Shown here piece after piece: positions 44,390 through 53,253 of a stretch of 64,000 bases of DNA. Source of the stretch: Litorivivens sp041624475 (lineage in GTDB: Bacteria > Pseudomonadota > Gammaproteobacteria > Pseudomonadales > Spongiibacteraceae); the NCBI RefSeq assembly GCF_041624475.1, contig NZ_JBFJUX010000002.1, positions 1 through 64,000 on the forward strand. Direction: 5' to 3'. The position numbers and the translations under genes are program-made. Below the pieces are notes generated by a model. That model did not search any database. It was given only the letters and a program-made list of their open reading frames with translations, and had not been told where the DNA came from. Each line of letters starts with the position of its first letter. Within the stretch, counting starts at the first letter, position 1.

Positions 44390-46414
44390 ATGAGCAAATC
44401 CTTCACGGTTACGTCCAAATTCCAGCCCGCTGGTGACCAGCCCAAAGCCATTGAACAGCTGGTGGAGGGAATCAATGCAGGGCTGCATGCGCAGACGCTG
44501 CTGGGGGTAACCGGCTCGGGCAAAACCTTCACTATCGCCAATGTGATTGAGGCAATTCAGCGCCCGACCATTGTGATGGCGCCCAATAAGACTCTCGCGG
44601 CCCAGCTCTACGGCGAATTCAAGGAGTTCTTCCCCAATAACTCGGTGGAGTACTTCGTTTCCTACTATGACTATTACCAGCCTGAGGCCTATGTACCTTC
44701 CTCTGATACATACATAGAGAAGGACGCCTCGGTCAACGACCATATCGAGCAAATGCGACTTTCGGCCACCAAGGCGTTGATGGAGCGCGAAGATGCGCTG
44801 ATTGTAGCGACAGTTTCTGCTATCTACGGTCTGGGTGATCCAGAACAGTATTTCAAAATGGTGCTTCATCTGGACCGGGGGGAACGCATTGATCAGCGCA
44901 AGCTGCTGCGCCGGCTGGCGGAATTGCAGTACACGCGCAACGATGTGGCCTTTCAGCGTGCGACCTATCGGGTACGAGGAGACGTCATTGATATCTTCCC
45001 GGCGGAATCGGAGAAAGATGCCGTGCGGGTTGAGCTGTTTGACGATGAGATCGAGAGCATTACCTTGTTTGACCCCTTGACCGGTGAATCACTGGGCAAG
45101 CTGCCTCGCTATACCATTTTCCCCAAAAGCCATTATGTGACACCTCGCGATACCTTGCTCAAGGCGATAGATCGTATTGAGGAAGAGCTGAAAGAACGGT
45201 TGGAGGTGCTGCGCAACAACGACAAACTGCTGGAGGCCCAGCGCCTGGAGCAGCGTACCAAGTTCGATATGGAGATGATCCGCGAGCTGGGCTACTGCAC
45301 CGGTATTGAGAATTACTCGCGCTACCTTTCTGGGCGTGACCCCGGTGAGGCGCCGCCGACCCTGTTTGACTATCTGCCGCACAATGCTCTGGTGGTGATG
45401 GACGAATCCCATGTGGGCATTCCCCAGATCGGTGCCATGTATAAGGGGGATCGCTCGCGCAAGGAAACGCTGGTCGATTATGGCTTCCGTCTGCCCTCGG
45501 CGCTGGATAATCGCCCGCTGAAGTTTGAAGAATGGGAGCGGCTGATTCCCCAGGCGATATTTGTGTCGGCAACGCCAGGCCCTTATGAGGCGGAACACGC
45601 AGCGCGGGTCGTAGAGCAAGTGGTCAGGCCTACCGGCTTGATCGATCCGGAGGTCGAGATTCGGCCAGCCTCAACGCAGGTCGATGACCTGATGTCGCAA
45701 ATCAGTCAGCGGGTTGAAGTGGGTGAGCGGGTGCTGGTCACGACCCTCACAAAGCGAATGGCTGAGGACTTGACTGACTATCTCAGCGAAAACGGGATTC
45801 GCGTGCGTTATCTGCACTCGGATATCGACACCGTTGAGCGCGTAGAAATCATCCGTGACCTGCGTCTGGGGGAGTTCGATGTGCTGGTGGGTATTAACCT
45901 GTTGCGCGAAGGGCTTGATATGCCGGAAGTGTCGCTGGTTGCGATTCTCGATGCGGACAAGGAAGGATTCCTGCGTTCGGAGCGGTCCTTGATCCAGACT
46001 ATCGGGCGGGCTGCCCGAAACCTGAATGGCAAAGCCATTCTCTATGCAGACAATATGACCGGCTCCATGGAGCGGGCGATATCTGAAACCAATCGTCGCC
46101 GTGAAAAGCAGATAGAATTTAATAAAGAGCATAATATAACGCCTGCCGGTGTGAAGAAGGCGGTGGCTGATATTCTTGAGGGGGCCTTTGCGCCGGGCAG
46201 CAAGCGCACTCGGAAGGGCGGCGGTCGTAAGGCCGCAGAACCGGGCGCGGATTATGGTGTGGACGTAAAGTCCATGAAGCCTACAGAGATATCCAAACTT
46301 CTCAAGAGTCTGGAGCAGCAAATGGCTGAGCACGCCAAAAATCTTGAGTTTGAGGATGCCGCCCGAGTGCGAGACCGGCTGGCAGATATCAAACGCGATC
46401 TGTTTGTTGAATAA
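44390..46414 (+). CDS. uvrB: UvrABC excinuclease subunit B
   Basis: A 674-residue protein of the normal UvrB length. UvrB receives damaged DNA from UvrA, verifies the lesion with its beta-hairpin and recruits UvrC for incision in nucleotide excision repair. Walker A is GVTGSGKT (39-46); the YYDYYQPEAYVPSSDTYIEKD segment is the damage-binding beta-hairpin region; MDESH is motif II; LVGINLLREGLDMPE and QTIGRAARN are motifs V and VI. The C-terminal UVR domain (about 635-670, KNLEFEDAARVRDRL) binds UvrC. The gene starts 147 bp from the divergent tRNA-Asn. A small lipoprotein gene follows 18 bp downstream and may share the mRNA. Confidence 0.98.
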   Translation: MSKSFTVTSKFQPAGDQPKAIEQLVEGINAGLHAQTLLGVTGSGKTFTIANVIEAIQRPTIVMAPNKTLAAQLYGEFKEFFPNNSVEYFVSYYDYYQPEAYVPSSDTYIEKDASVNDHIEQMRLSATKALMEREDALIVATVSAIYGLGDPEQYFKMVLHLDRGERIDQRKLLRRLAELQYTRNDVAFQRATYRVRGDVIDIFPAESEKDAVRVELFDDEIESITLFDPLTGESLGKLPRYTIFPKSHYVTPRDTLLKAIDRIEEELKERLEVLRNNDKLLEAQRLEQRTKFDMEMIRELGYCTGIENYSRYLSGRDPGEAPPTLFDYLPHNALVVMDESHVGIPQIGAMYKGDRSRKETLVDYGFRLPSALDNRPLKFEEWERLIPQAIFVSATPGPYEAEHAARVVEQVVRPTGLIDPEVEIRPASTQVDDLMSQISQRVEVGERVLVTTLTKRMAEDLTDYLSENGIRVRYLHSDIDTVERVEIIRDLRLGEFDVLVGINLLREGLDMPEVSLVAILDADKEGFLRSERSLIQTIGRAARNLNGKAILYADNMTGSMERAISETNRRREKQIEFNKEHNITPAGVKKAVADILEGAFAPGSKRTRKGGGRKAAEPGADYGVDVKSMKPTEISKLLKSLEQQMAEHAKNLEFEDAARVRDRLADIKRDLFVE

Positions 46415-46432
46415 CGATTACGGGAAAACAAA

Positions 46433-46585
46433 ATGATCAAGCCCATGGTGCTGCTGGCTTTTCTGTCGACCGCGAGCCTGCTTGCCGGATGTTCTACGAA
46501 TAACACGCTGTCGGATGCGGAGGTCGAGCGTGAGCGCGCCCGGGCCAGTGAAGTTCATCGCGAAATGGATAAAGAAACGCGCTGA
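46433..46585 (+). CDS. Small lipoprotein of 50 residues
   Basis: ATG 46433 opens a 50-codon frame ending at TGA 46583-46585. The product starts MIKPMVLLAFLSTASLLAGC, a textbook lipoprotein signal with lipobox LAGC (Cys20). The mature peptide is only about 31 residues, charged and helical (SDAEVERERARASEVHREMD), like small envelope lipoproteins that associate with the outer membrane. ACGGGA lies about 10 bp upstream of the start. It is positioned directly after uvrB. No function can be assigned. Signal, length and spacing make it a credible gene although short. Confidence 0.7.
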   Translation: MIKPMVLLAFLSTASLLAGCSTNNTLSDAEVERERARASEVHREMDKETR

Positions 46586-46618
46586 TCCGCCTGCGAGGTA
46601 ACTTGTGGGGGCAGGTGG

Positions 46619-46647
46619 TTGTTTCGCCGGGTAAGCGTGGCTATAAT
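46619..46647 (+). promoter_or_regulatory. Promoter of tRNA-Val
   Basis: TTGTTT (46619-46624), 17 bp, perfect -10 TATAAT (46642-46647), followed by the GC-rich discriminator GCGCGTCC. This is the form of stable RNA promoters. Transcription would start near 46654, some 115 bases before the tRNA. Confidence 0.75.
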
Positions 46648-46653
46648 GCGCGT

Positions 46654-46769
46654 CCTCTGCAGGTGGGGCCATTCGAGCTTCCCGGCAGCGGCGCAGCCCG
46701 AAGGGGTTTTTCAGCCCTTAGGCTGAAAAAATGCAATCCACTCGGTTGCCGAGTGGACAACACTATAGT
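46654..46769 (+). ncRNA. Structured leader between the promoter and tRNA-Val
   Basis: The predicted leader holds two perfect inverted repeats: TTTTTCAGCC-CTTA-GGCTGAAAAA (46707-46730) and TCCACTCGG-TTG-CCGAGTGGA (46737-46757), the second ending 12 bases before the mature tRNA. Neither has a 3' U-tract, so they are not intrinsic terminators. They may guide RNase E/P processing or form a separate small RNA. Confidence 0.4.
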
Positions 46770-46846
46770 ACGACCGTAGCTCAGCTGGTTAGAGCACCAC
46801 CTTGACATGGTGGGGGTCGGTGGTTCGAGTCCACTCGGTCGTACCA
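46770..46846 (+). tRNA. tRNA-Val (anticodon GAC)
   Basis: Full cloverleaf: acceptor ACGACCG/CGGTCGT, D-arm GCTC-AGCTGGTTA-GAGC, anticodon stem CCACC/GGTGG with loop TTGACAT (anticodon GAC), T-arm GGTGG-TTCGAGT-CCACT with one G-T pair, discriminator A and encoded CCA (46844-46846). Confidence 0.97.
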
Positions 46847-46860
46847 ATCTTTCTCAAAAG

Positions 46861-46886
46861 CGGCTCACCTTGCGTGGGCCGTTTTT
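46861..46886 (+). terminator. Rho-independent terminator of tRNA-Val
   Basis: CGGCTCAC-CTTGC-GTGGGCCG (46861-46881) forms an 8-bp stem with one T-G pair, followed by TTTTT. It lies 14 bp after the CCA end. Confidence 0.85.
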
Positions 46887-47068
46887 GTATCCGCTGAAAA
46901 TTCCTAAAAATACATTATTCTCCGGTAAATTCTTTGTAATTCAATGTCTTGCGTGAAAGACATAGATGTAGGCCTTGTGTGCTAAAGCGGCGGGTATGTG
47001 ATAAAGTCACAAAATTGCTATGTCTGCGCTTCAGCGGGCATTCAGGTAATGCAGAACGGACAAGAACA

Positions 47069-49174
47069 ATGAGAACGAGTTGGTGGTGTGGGGCAAGTCT
47101 GGCGCTGGTGCTTTCTATTGCTGGGCCGGTGCAGGCGGGATTGTTTGACTCGCTCAAGAACTCCCTCGGCGGGGGCAGTCAGGCCGACGACAGCGGCAAG
47201 TCACCTGAAGAGCGGGCGCTGAGTTACTATCGCAAGGGTAAGAAGAGCTATGAGTCGGGCGATTATCAAGGGGCCCGGGAGCATCTGTCCAAAGCGCTTG
47301 AACTGTATTCCTCTGACGGCAAAATCCGGATTGTTAAAGACCAGCAGGTAGAGTGGGTGGAGACGCCGCGCGGCCTGGAGCGTCGTGTTGTCTCGGATTC
47401 CACTGCCTACGATTACTACCCCAACCGTTACATGGGCTACGTTAGCAACGAGTTGGCCCGAATTGAAAAAGAACGTCAGCAAGCCTGGACGGCTGAGCAG
47501 CAAAACCAGCAAGCCCAAATGGCCTTGCAGGAAAAGTTTGCCAACCCCCCGCATCTGCTGATTCGTTACGACCTGATAGACAGTAATCGCGACAATATCC
47601 TTTCGGCCAAAGAGTCGGCGAAGGTCGTCGTGACCGTGGAAAACGCAGGCAAGTCAATGGCGGAGTCTGTCGAGGTCGCTATCTGGAGCAGTACCAGCAA
47701 TGTGACACTGGGCTGCTGTGATACCCGGCGCAAGCTGACCATCGGGAACATAGCACCCGGGCAGTCCGTCATTGAAACCCTGGAAATCATTGCTACTGAG
47801 AAAGTAGCGACAGGCTCTGAAAAACTTAGCCTGACCGCCACCGAAGCCGATGGCTTTGGTCTGCCGGAGGAACTGCAGTTTGCTTTTGCGACACAGGAAT
47901 ACATGCCGGCAGCGTTTGCCATTGTTGATCAGCGAGTGAGTCATCTGACCGGCAATTCCTACGAAGTCAGCTATACGGTGGTCAACCAGGGCAAGGGCCC
48001 TGCGGTAGATGCCGTTACCCAGATTCGCGCCGAGAGCAGGGATATTTTGCTGCTGGGCGACTCCGAGGTGTCGATCGGGCAGTTGGCGGTTAATGCCAGT
48101 CAGCGTGTTTCCTTTACCTTCGCGAAAACCAATCGCCTTAAATCCGGCGATCGCCTGCCGGTTGCGCTGCGCGCCATTGATAAGAGCGATGAAAGCACCC
48201 AGAAAGAATTTACCCACGCCATGGTGTTGCCCGCCGGCGGGGCGCCACAGCGTTACGCGGCTAACAGCTACCAAGCGCCCACACCACTGGCACCAGCGGC
48301 ATCAGCCATTGCCATTGAGCCGGTGGATACGGATATTCCAGAGGGTGTGGAAAAAATCCAGTTTGGCCGGGCTTTTGTGATCGGTAACGGTCGCTATGCC
48401 AAATTGGATCCAGTTGATTTTGCCGAGAATGACGCCAGTGTTGTGGCGCAGTATGCGAAGAAAACACTCGGCTTCAAGAAAACCAAAACCTATCTGAACG
48501 AAGATACTTTCGGCCTGCGCGACATCTTTGGCACCAAAGAAAAGAGCTTTAAAGATGGCGATCTTTACAATATGGTCAAGCGCGATTCAGAGCTTCAGCC
48601 CAACCCGCCGGTGTTTATCTATTACTCCGGCCACGGAGCCCCCGGCCTGAGCGATGGCAAGGCCTATCTGGTGCCGGTTGATGCGCAGATGGAACGTTTG
48701 GATCAGCAGGGCTATCCGCTGGAAGATTTGTATGCAGCCATCAAAAATCTTCCAACCAATAATGTAACGCTGGTGCTGGACTCCTGCTTTTCCGGAAACA
48801 CTGATACGTCCAGCGGCAAGAAAACCAAGGCGCTCTATACGGGGGTTAGCCCGGCGGCCTTTAAAACCAATGAGCTGAAGCCCGACAACATATCAAATCT
48901 CACGCTGTTTACCAGTGCCTCGGCCAGCGAAGTCAGTTACTGGCATAAAGAAAGCCGCCACGGTCTGTTCACCTATAATTTTCTGCGGGCCCTGCGCGGC
49001 AGTGCGGACAACTGGGTGAAAGGCAACAAGGATGGTGTAGTCAGCGCTGAGGAAATTCAGAATTTTGTCAGTTATGAAGTGGCAGAGTATATCGACCAGA
49101 CTGACAAGGGCAGCAAGCAGACGCCGGGCCTCAGTGGACAGACATCCAAACCTTTGGCTATTTTGAAGAAGTAA
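47069..49174 (+). CDS. Secreted caspase-like cysteine peptidase (C14) with CARDB-like domains
   Basis: ATG 47069 starts a signal peptide (MRTSWWCGASLALVLSIAG, cleavage near VQA/GLFD); the frame itself opens at 46949. The protein has 701 residues. Residues 45-85 look TPR-like (YYRKGKKSYESGDYQGAREHL), 130-155 is a charged coiled coil, and 160-385 holds two beta-sandwich, CARDB-like modules (KVVVTVENAGKSMAESVEV, YEVSYTVVNQGKGPAVDAV). Residues 430-690 are a caspase/metacaspase p20-like domain with its dyad: His522 in YYSGHGAPG and Cys573 in LVLDSCFSGN. Bacterial relatives cleave after Arg/Lys or Asp. The signal peptide places it in the periplasm. It is first in an operon of envelope genes, so maturation or quality control of envelope proteins is a reasonable guess. 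Confidence 0.85.
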   Translation: MRTSWWCGASLALVLSIAGPVQAGLFDSLKNSLGGGSQADDSGKSPEERALSYYRKGKKSYESGDYQGAREHLSKALELYSSDGKIRIVKDQQVEWVETPRGLERRVVSDSTAYDYYPNRYMGYVSNELARIEKERQQAWTAEQQNQQAQMALQEKFANPPHLLIRYDLIDSNRDNILSAKESAKVVVTVENAGKSMAESVEVAIWSSTSNVTLGCCDTRRKLTIGNIAPGQSVIETLEIIATEKVATGSEKLSLTATEADGFGLPEELQFAFATQEYMPAAFAIVDQRVSHLTGNSYEVSYTVVNQGKGPAVDAVTQIRAESRDILLLGDSEVSIGQLAVNASQRVSFTFAKTNRLKSGDRLPVALRAIDKSDESTQKEFTHAMVLPAGGAPQRYAANSYQAPTPLAPAASAIAIEPVDTDIPEGVEKIQFGRAFVIGNGRYAKLDPVDFAENDASVVAQYAKKTLGFKKTKTYLNEDTFGLRDIFGTKEKSFKDGDLYNMVKRDSELQPNPPVFIYYSGHGAPGLSDGKAYLVPVDAQMERLDQQGYPLEDLYAAIKNLPTNNVTLVLDSCFSGNTDTSSGKKTKALYTGVSPAAFKTNELKPDNISNLTLFTSASASEVSYWHKESRHGLFTYNFLRALRGSADNWVKGNKDGVVSAEEIQNFVSYEVAEYIDQTDKGSKQTPGLSGQTSKPLAILKK

Positions 49175-49183
49175 GGACGCTTA

Positions 49184-50341
49184 GTGAGGAAAGTTTTAGG
49201 CGCGCTGTTGCTTGCAGGCATTGCGTTGCTGCCTTCTTGTGGCTTGCTGGGCTCTGACTCTGCTGAGTCAGAGGTTTCATCAGAAACCCAGGTGCAGCAG
49301 TATCGCTCCTTCTGCATAGATAAAACGCCCAGAGACAGCGACCATCTGGTGGTGGGTGTCGGAGTGGGTGAGTCTCTTCCCAAGGCCCGCCAGCAGGCCT
49401 TGTCAGAAATCGCACAGAAGCTCTCCAGCCGTGTGTCGGTAACCACCAAAAGCACCACCCGGGCCATCGACGACTACGAGTCGGAAACCTTTGACCAAGA
49501 CGTGTCGATTGAGACTGACGTTGCCATTGATGACGCGGTAGAACTGTGCCGGGATGTCGACGATCCTCGCGGCAAAGTCTATGTAGTCTATCAGTTGGAT
49601 AAGCGCCCACTGGTTCAAAAGGTGTATTCGGATCTCGCTGGACGATGGCGGGGCGATTTGCCGCAAAAAATTCATTTCAAAGGCCCATCGATGCTGGTCA
49701 GCTCGCACTTTGTATCCGAGCTCAGGGAAAAGCTGGAGCGACAGGCCGGTACACAGGAAAAAACCGTCGTTATAGATTTAAAACGTCGGAACAATCGCTG
49801 GGTGTTGAGTGTTAACGACAGTGCAAATTATACGGTTGCGGACCGCAAATTCCTGTCGTTTATCGCGCCGGATTTTCGCGGCGCTGTCAAAGCGCTGGAC
49901 ATAGACATTGCCTCCGGCGATGCGCCGCGCCCGCCCTCGGATTTCCGCTTCGCCCGCAGCGTACGCTTGAAGCACGGTGATGATTTTCATTTCTGGATTG
50001 CATCGCGCCGCAGCGGCTACTTCTCGCTTTTCAATATTTATGAAGACGGACGCATCGCGAATTTGCTCGAGAACCGGTTTATTCAAAGCGGCTCGACGCT
50101 TCAGTATCCGGAAGGTGGTACCTTTACCTCGCTGGTGTTGGAAGACGGCAAAAGCACCTACGATGTTTACATCGGCGTGCTGACGGAAAACCCCATCGTG
50201 CTTTCAGAGTTCGCCAAACTTGAGAATCAGGGTGGATTCCTTGCCGGCGACGACTACTATCAGTTTGATCAGTTTCTTCGCTGGTTTGATTTTGTTGACC
50301 CTATCGGGGTGTCTACGCTTGAGGCTCGGACCGATCCTTAA
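49184..50341 (+). CDS. Lipoprotein with LPP20-like and DUF4384 domains
   Basis: GTG 49184 has AAGGA six bases upstream and follows the caspase gene by 9 bp. The 385-residue protein has a lipobox (LLPSCG, Cys19). Residues about 50-150 resemble the LPP20 fold (VVGVGVGESLPKARQQALSEIAQKL, VSVTTKSTTRAI, DVSIETDVAI), a module of outer-membrane lipoproteins. Residues about 255-335 fit DUF4384 (FHFWIASRRSGYFSLFNIYEDGRIANLL), a domain frequent in proteins with caspase or kinase partners. It is presumably an outer-membrane lipoprotein acting with the protease encoded upstream. The match in the segment DVSIETDV with the next gene product shows the two are related. Confidence 0.75.
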   Translation: MRKVLGALLLAGIALLPSCGLLGSDSAESEVSSETQVQQYRSFCIDKTPRDSDHLVVGVGVGESLPKARQQALSEIAQKLSSRVSVTTKSTTRAIDDYESETFDQDVSIETDVAIDDAVELCRDVDDPRGKVYVVYQLDKRPLVQKVYSDLAGRWRGDLPQKIHFKGPSMLVSSHFVSELREKLERQAGTQEKTVVIDLKRRNNRWVLSVNDSANYTVADRKFLSFIAPDFRGAVKALDIDIASGDAPRPPSDFRFARSVRLKHGDDFHFWIASRRSGYFSLFNIYEDGRIANLLENRFIQSGSTLQYPEGGTFTSLVLEDGKSTYDVYIGVLTENPIVLSEFAKLENQGGFLAGDDYYQFDQFLRWFDFVDPIGVSTLEARTDP

Positions 50342-51356
50342 ATATTGTCAGCTGGTGTGCTGGCTTTTTGTCACGCCAGCGCTTGTTGCGGAGCCCTGTT
50401 GGCTGTCGCAGCCGGTCACGAGTAAGTACAGTGGTTACATAGGCGTAGCCGAAAAATTTGATTCAGATGGCAAAATCGCGCTTGCCTCCAGCCGGCGCTC
50501 GGCATTGCGGCAACTCTACGCGGCCATGGGTGATACCATGCCGCAGAATATTCTAAGTGATAAAGAACTCGCTGAGATGCAATCGCTGGAGTTGCAGGGG
50601 CAGAGTTACTATTTTGCCAAAGACTTTGTGGGGAGAGGCGCTGTTTTTTCTTACATTTCCAATGGTGTTCCATCCGAGACCGCGTGCGCGGTAAATCGCT
50701 GTCGCAGCGAGCTTTGCGAGCCGACCTGGTTGTGCGGTCAGTCTGCCGACAGCGATGTCGCAGAAGTGCTCGGCGTGGGTGAATGGCGAATATCCGACAA
50801 GCAGCAATGGATGGACGCGGTCAAATCTGCCAGTGATACCGCGGCCTATTGGGGTATAGCCGACGTAAGCTCGGACTATCGGTTGCTGCGCGCTTCCGCT
50901 GTCCAACAATATCTTAGCTTTGTCGATCACGATATATCTGTTGAAACTGACGTCAGGGCTCTGCCGCCTCTAACACTGGTGGAAAGTTGTCGCGATGGTT
51001 CTACACTCTATCAACGCTGGCTTTACGAAAGGCAAACGCAATTTAAGCAGAAGCACAACTCCGCGACGGGCCGGGCGAGTGTAGCATCGTATACCGCTGC
51101 CGGTACCTTGCAATCCGTTATTGATTTGGCAATACGCAAAGCTTATGCTGATTTGGCGCAGAACAAAGATGTTCGCGTTAAAACAATTCAAAAAGCAGTA
51201 TCCGGGGAAAGTGCCGGTCGAGGATACTCGATGGAAGCTGTTTCACTAACCAGTCGTCACCGCCTTTCGGCAAGTCTCTCGAGATTGTCCATCACTCCGC
51301 GTGTGGGTAAACCCTACGTTGTGGAAGTCGAATTACAGGAAAACACTGTTCATTAA
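50319..51356 (+). CDS. Secreted LPP20-like protein
   Basis: The frame opens at 50220 inside the previous gene. TTG 50319 gives a good signal peptide (RLGPILKYCQLVCWLFVTP, cleavage near LVA/EPCW) with GGGG 9 bp upstream, so I take it as the start; overlap with the previous gene is 23 bp and the product about 345 residues. Two LPP20-like segments are visible: YSGYIGVAEKF...SSRRSALRQLYAAM near the N-terminus and AEVLGVGEWRISDK...FVDHDISVETDV in the middle. The second aligns by eye with GVGVGESLPKA...FDQDVSIETDV of the preceding lipoprotein. Several cysteines (CRSELCEPTWLC) suggest disulfides. No catalytic motif was found. Confidence 0.65.
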   Translation: MRLGPILKYCQLVCWLFVTPALVAEPCWLSQPVTSKYSGYIGVAEKFDSDGKIALASSRRSALRQLYAAMGDTMPQNILSDKELAEMQSLELQGQSYYFAKDFVGRGAVFSYISNGVPSETACAVNRCRSELCEPTWLCGQSADSDVAEVLGVGEWRISDKQQWMDAVKSASDTAAYWGIADVSSDYRLLRASAVQQYLSFVDHDISVETDVRALPPLTLVESCRDGSTLYQRWLYERQTQFKQKHNSATGRASVASYTAAGTLQSVIDLAIRKAYADLAQNKDVRVKTIQKAVSGESAGRGYSMEAVSLTSRHRLSASLSRLSITPRVGKPYVVEVELQENTVH

Positions 51357-51379
51357 AAAACGCACTCAAGGAGAACAAT

Positions 51380-51964
51380 ATGAACAAGGTAGTAAAAGCA
51401 GCTTCACTGGCAGCAAGTGTTTTACTGGTCGCCTGTTCCGGCTCACCCGAGAAGCCCGAGCAGCAGGCCAGCAACGTACCGTACGACAACCGTCCCGACT
51501 GGGTGAAACTGCCGATCGTTGAAGATGGCCTGGCCAGCACGCAGTGTGTGGCGAAGAAAGGCTCGTCCAGCATTATGCAGGCCAAGGCAACGGCACTGGC
51601 GCGCGCCGAAATTGCCCGTCAAATTGAAGTTAAAGCCACCGCACTCGATAAAACCTATCAGCGTCTGACAGAAGCTTCTGTCGGTGATTCATTTGGTTCA
51701 TCTTTTGAGAGTGTCTCAAAAACGGTTGCTAACCAGAATCTGTCCGGCACCCGAGCGGTCAAAGCAGAGTATGTGCTCGGCATTGACGGTCAGCCTGAAT
51801 ACTGTGTGATGGTTACCATGAGCCCGTCGCTGACCAAGGATCTGTTTAACGATCTGCTGAAAGAAGCGAATGCGAACGTTAACGCTCAGAACGAGGCCAT
51901 TCTTTACGAAGAGTTCAAGGCGTTTAAAGCGCACAACGAGCTGGACGAGCTGACGGCCGAGTAA
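51380..51964 (+). CDS. LPP20-family lipoprotein
   Basis: A 194-residue protein with AAGGAG upstream of its ATG and a lipobox LVAC (Cys19). The mature part has the LPP20 pattern: RPDWVKLPIVEDGLASTQCVAKKGSS, ATALARAEIARQIEVK, then VSKTVANQNLSGTRAVKAEYV and CVMVTM. LPP20 proteins are outer-membrane lipoproteins first named in Helicobacter; relatives assist flagellar or envelope assembly. Here it is the third LPP20-type gene in a row, followed at once by an MltC-like transglycosylase, so a peptidoglycan-linked envelope complex is plausible. Confidence 0.8.
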   Translation: MNKVVKAASLAASVLLVACSGSPEKPEQQASNVPYDNRPDWVKLPIVEDGLASTQCVAKKGSSSIMQAKATALARAEIARQIEVKATALDKTYQRLTEASVGDSFGSSFESVSKTVANQNLSGTRAVKAEYVLGIDGQPEYCVMVTMSPSLTKDLFNDLLKEANANVNAQNEAILYEEFKAFKAHNELDELTAE

Positions 51965-51965
51965 C

Positions 51966-53228
51966 GTGGCGTTCAACGCGAAGATGCTGACAGCGCTGCT
52001 GGCCCTTGTGCCAGTGGCGTCTGTGTCGGCAGACGATATCTGGGGTGAACTCGAGCAGGAAGCCGGGCAGTTGGGTGATTCTGCACAACAGCGTGCAGAA
52101 AATGCGTCCAAAAATCCCACGGAATTCGAGTTGTACAAAAAACGCCAGCAGGAAGAGTTTGCGGCCTATCGCAAAATCTTCGAAGAAGAGCTGGAAGAGT
52201 ATCGCAATGCGATCAAGAAGCGCTGGGATGATCCGGAGATCAGCTCGCGCAAGGTATGGGTGTCTTATACCGACGACTACGCCGTAAAGCGGGCTGTCGA
52301 TTTTGAAAAGAATACCCTGACGATTTCTGCTCAGGGCCTTCATGGTAATCAGAAAGCAGCTTATAAAAAGTTTGAAGATCAGATCCGTCAGGTGTTGTCG
52401 ACAACAGTGGCGGGCGCCTTTGAGACCGACCAGTTTGCCAGCTCTGTAGAAGCCAGAATCAAGCGCGAAGGCGTGAAGGCAAAAACCAGCAAAGTGCCAA
52501 ACCAGTCTATTTTTGGTCTCAGTGCCTCGGACAAGCAAAAGGCGGAAGCGCTGGAAAAGCGTGTCAAAGAGCTATCCAGCAAGCTGAAACTACAGCGTAG
52601 CGAAGATGGTAAGGCAGTTACCGCCAGCGTTGATATATCCAAAGTGTTGAAACCTGCCAAGCCATCGTCTGGTAGCATTGCAATGCCTGATCGTGCAAAG
52701 GCATACGCCGATCGCATTGTGGCGGAGGCTGAGCGCAGGGAGCTGGAATCCAGCTTGGTACTGGCGGTTATTCAGACGGAATCGGCATTTAACCCGATGG
52801 CTCGATCCGGTGTACCGGCCTATGGCCTGATGCAGATCGTACCAAAAACCGCAGGCCTGGATGCGACAGAGTTTGTTTACGGCAAGCAGACCCTGTTGGC
52901 ACCGTCGGCGCTCTATAACCCGGATCAGAATATCGAGCTTGGCGCAGCTTACCTGTGGATATTAAACAATCGCTACCTGAAGAAGATTGAAGATCCGCTT
53001 AGCCGTTATTACTGTGTGATTGCCGCGTACAACACCGGCGCGGGTAATGTGGCGAAGGCCTTTACCGGCAAGCGCAACGTCAATCAGGCGGCGAAGATCA
53101 TCAATAAAATGACACCTGAGCAGGTTTATAATCATCTTGTCAAAAACCTGCCTTACGATGAAACCCGAAATTACCTGAAAAAAGTCGTCCGCCGCGCGGA
53201 TGGCTATAAAAGAGCATCACAAAGCTAA
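51966..53228 (+). CDS. MltC-like membrane-bound/periplasmic lytic transglycosylase
   Basis: GTG 51966 starts one base after the previous stop; ATG 51984 is an alternative. The signal peptide ends near VSA/DDIWGEL. Residues 50-215 match the MltC N-terminal domain (EFELYKKRQQEEFAAYRKIFEEELEEYR, KVWVSYTDDYAVKRAVDFEKNTLTI). Residues 245-400 are an SLT goose-lysozyme-like domain: catalytic Glu272 in VIQTESAFNP, GLMQIVP (287-293), and AAYNTGAGNV. Such enzymes cleave the MurNAc-GlcNAc bond with formation of 1,6-anhydroMurNAc. Unlike E. coli MltC it has no lipobox, so it should be free in the periplasm; the LPP20 lipoproteins might anchor it. At 420 residues it is longer than E. coli MltC (about 360). 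Confidence 0.87.
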   Translation: MAFNAKMLTALLALVPVASVSADDIWGELEQEAGQLGDSAQQRAENASKNPTEFELYKKRQQEEFAAYRKIFEEELEEYRNAIKKRWDDPEISSRKVWVSYTDDYAVKRAVDFEKNTLTISAQGLHGNQKAAYKKFEDQIRQVLSTTVAGAFETDQFASSVEARIKREGVKAKTSKVPNQSIFGLSASDKQKAEALEKRVKELSSKLKLQRSEDGKAVTASVDISKVLKPAKPSSGSIAMPDRAKAYADRIVAEAERRELESSLVLAVIQTESAFNPMARSGVPAYGLMQIVPKTAGLDATEFVYGKQTLLAPSALYNPDQNIELGAAYLWILNNRYLKKIEDPLSRYYCVIAAYNTGAGNVAKAFTGKRNVNQAAKIINKMTPEQVYNHLVKNLPYDETRNYLKKVVRRADGYKRASQS

Positions 53229-53253
53229 ATCAGCTATCACTGAGGAGAACCAA

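Noticed and set aside
44300..44390. Possible LexA box before uvrB
   Set aside because: CTGT occurs at 44378 but no ACAG stands at the required distance.
46707..46730. Perfect inverted repeat that looks like a terminator
   Set aside because: The T-run is on the 5' side and the A-run on the 3' side in either orientation, so the RNA has no U-tract after the stem. I report it only as leader structure.
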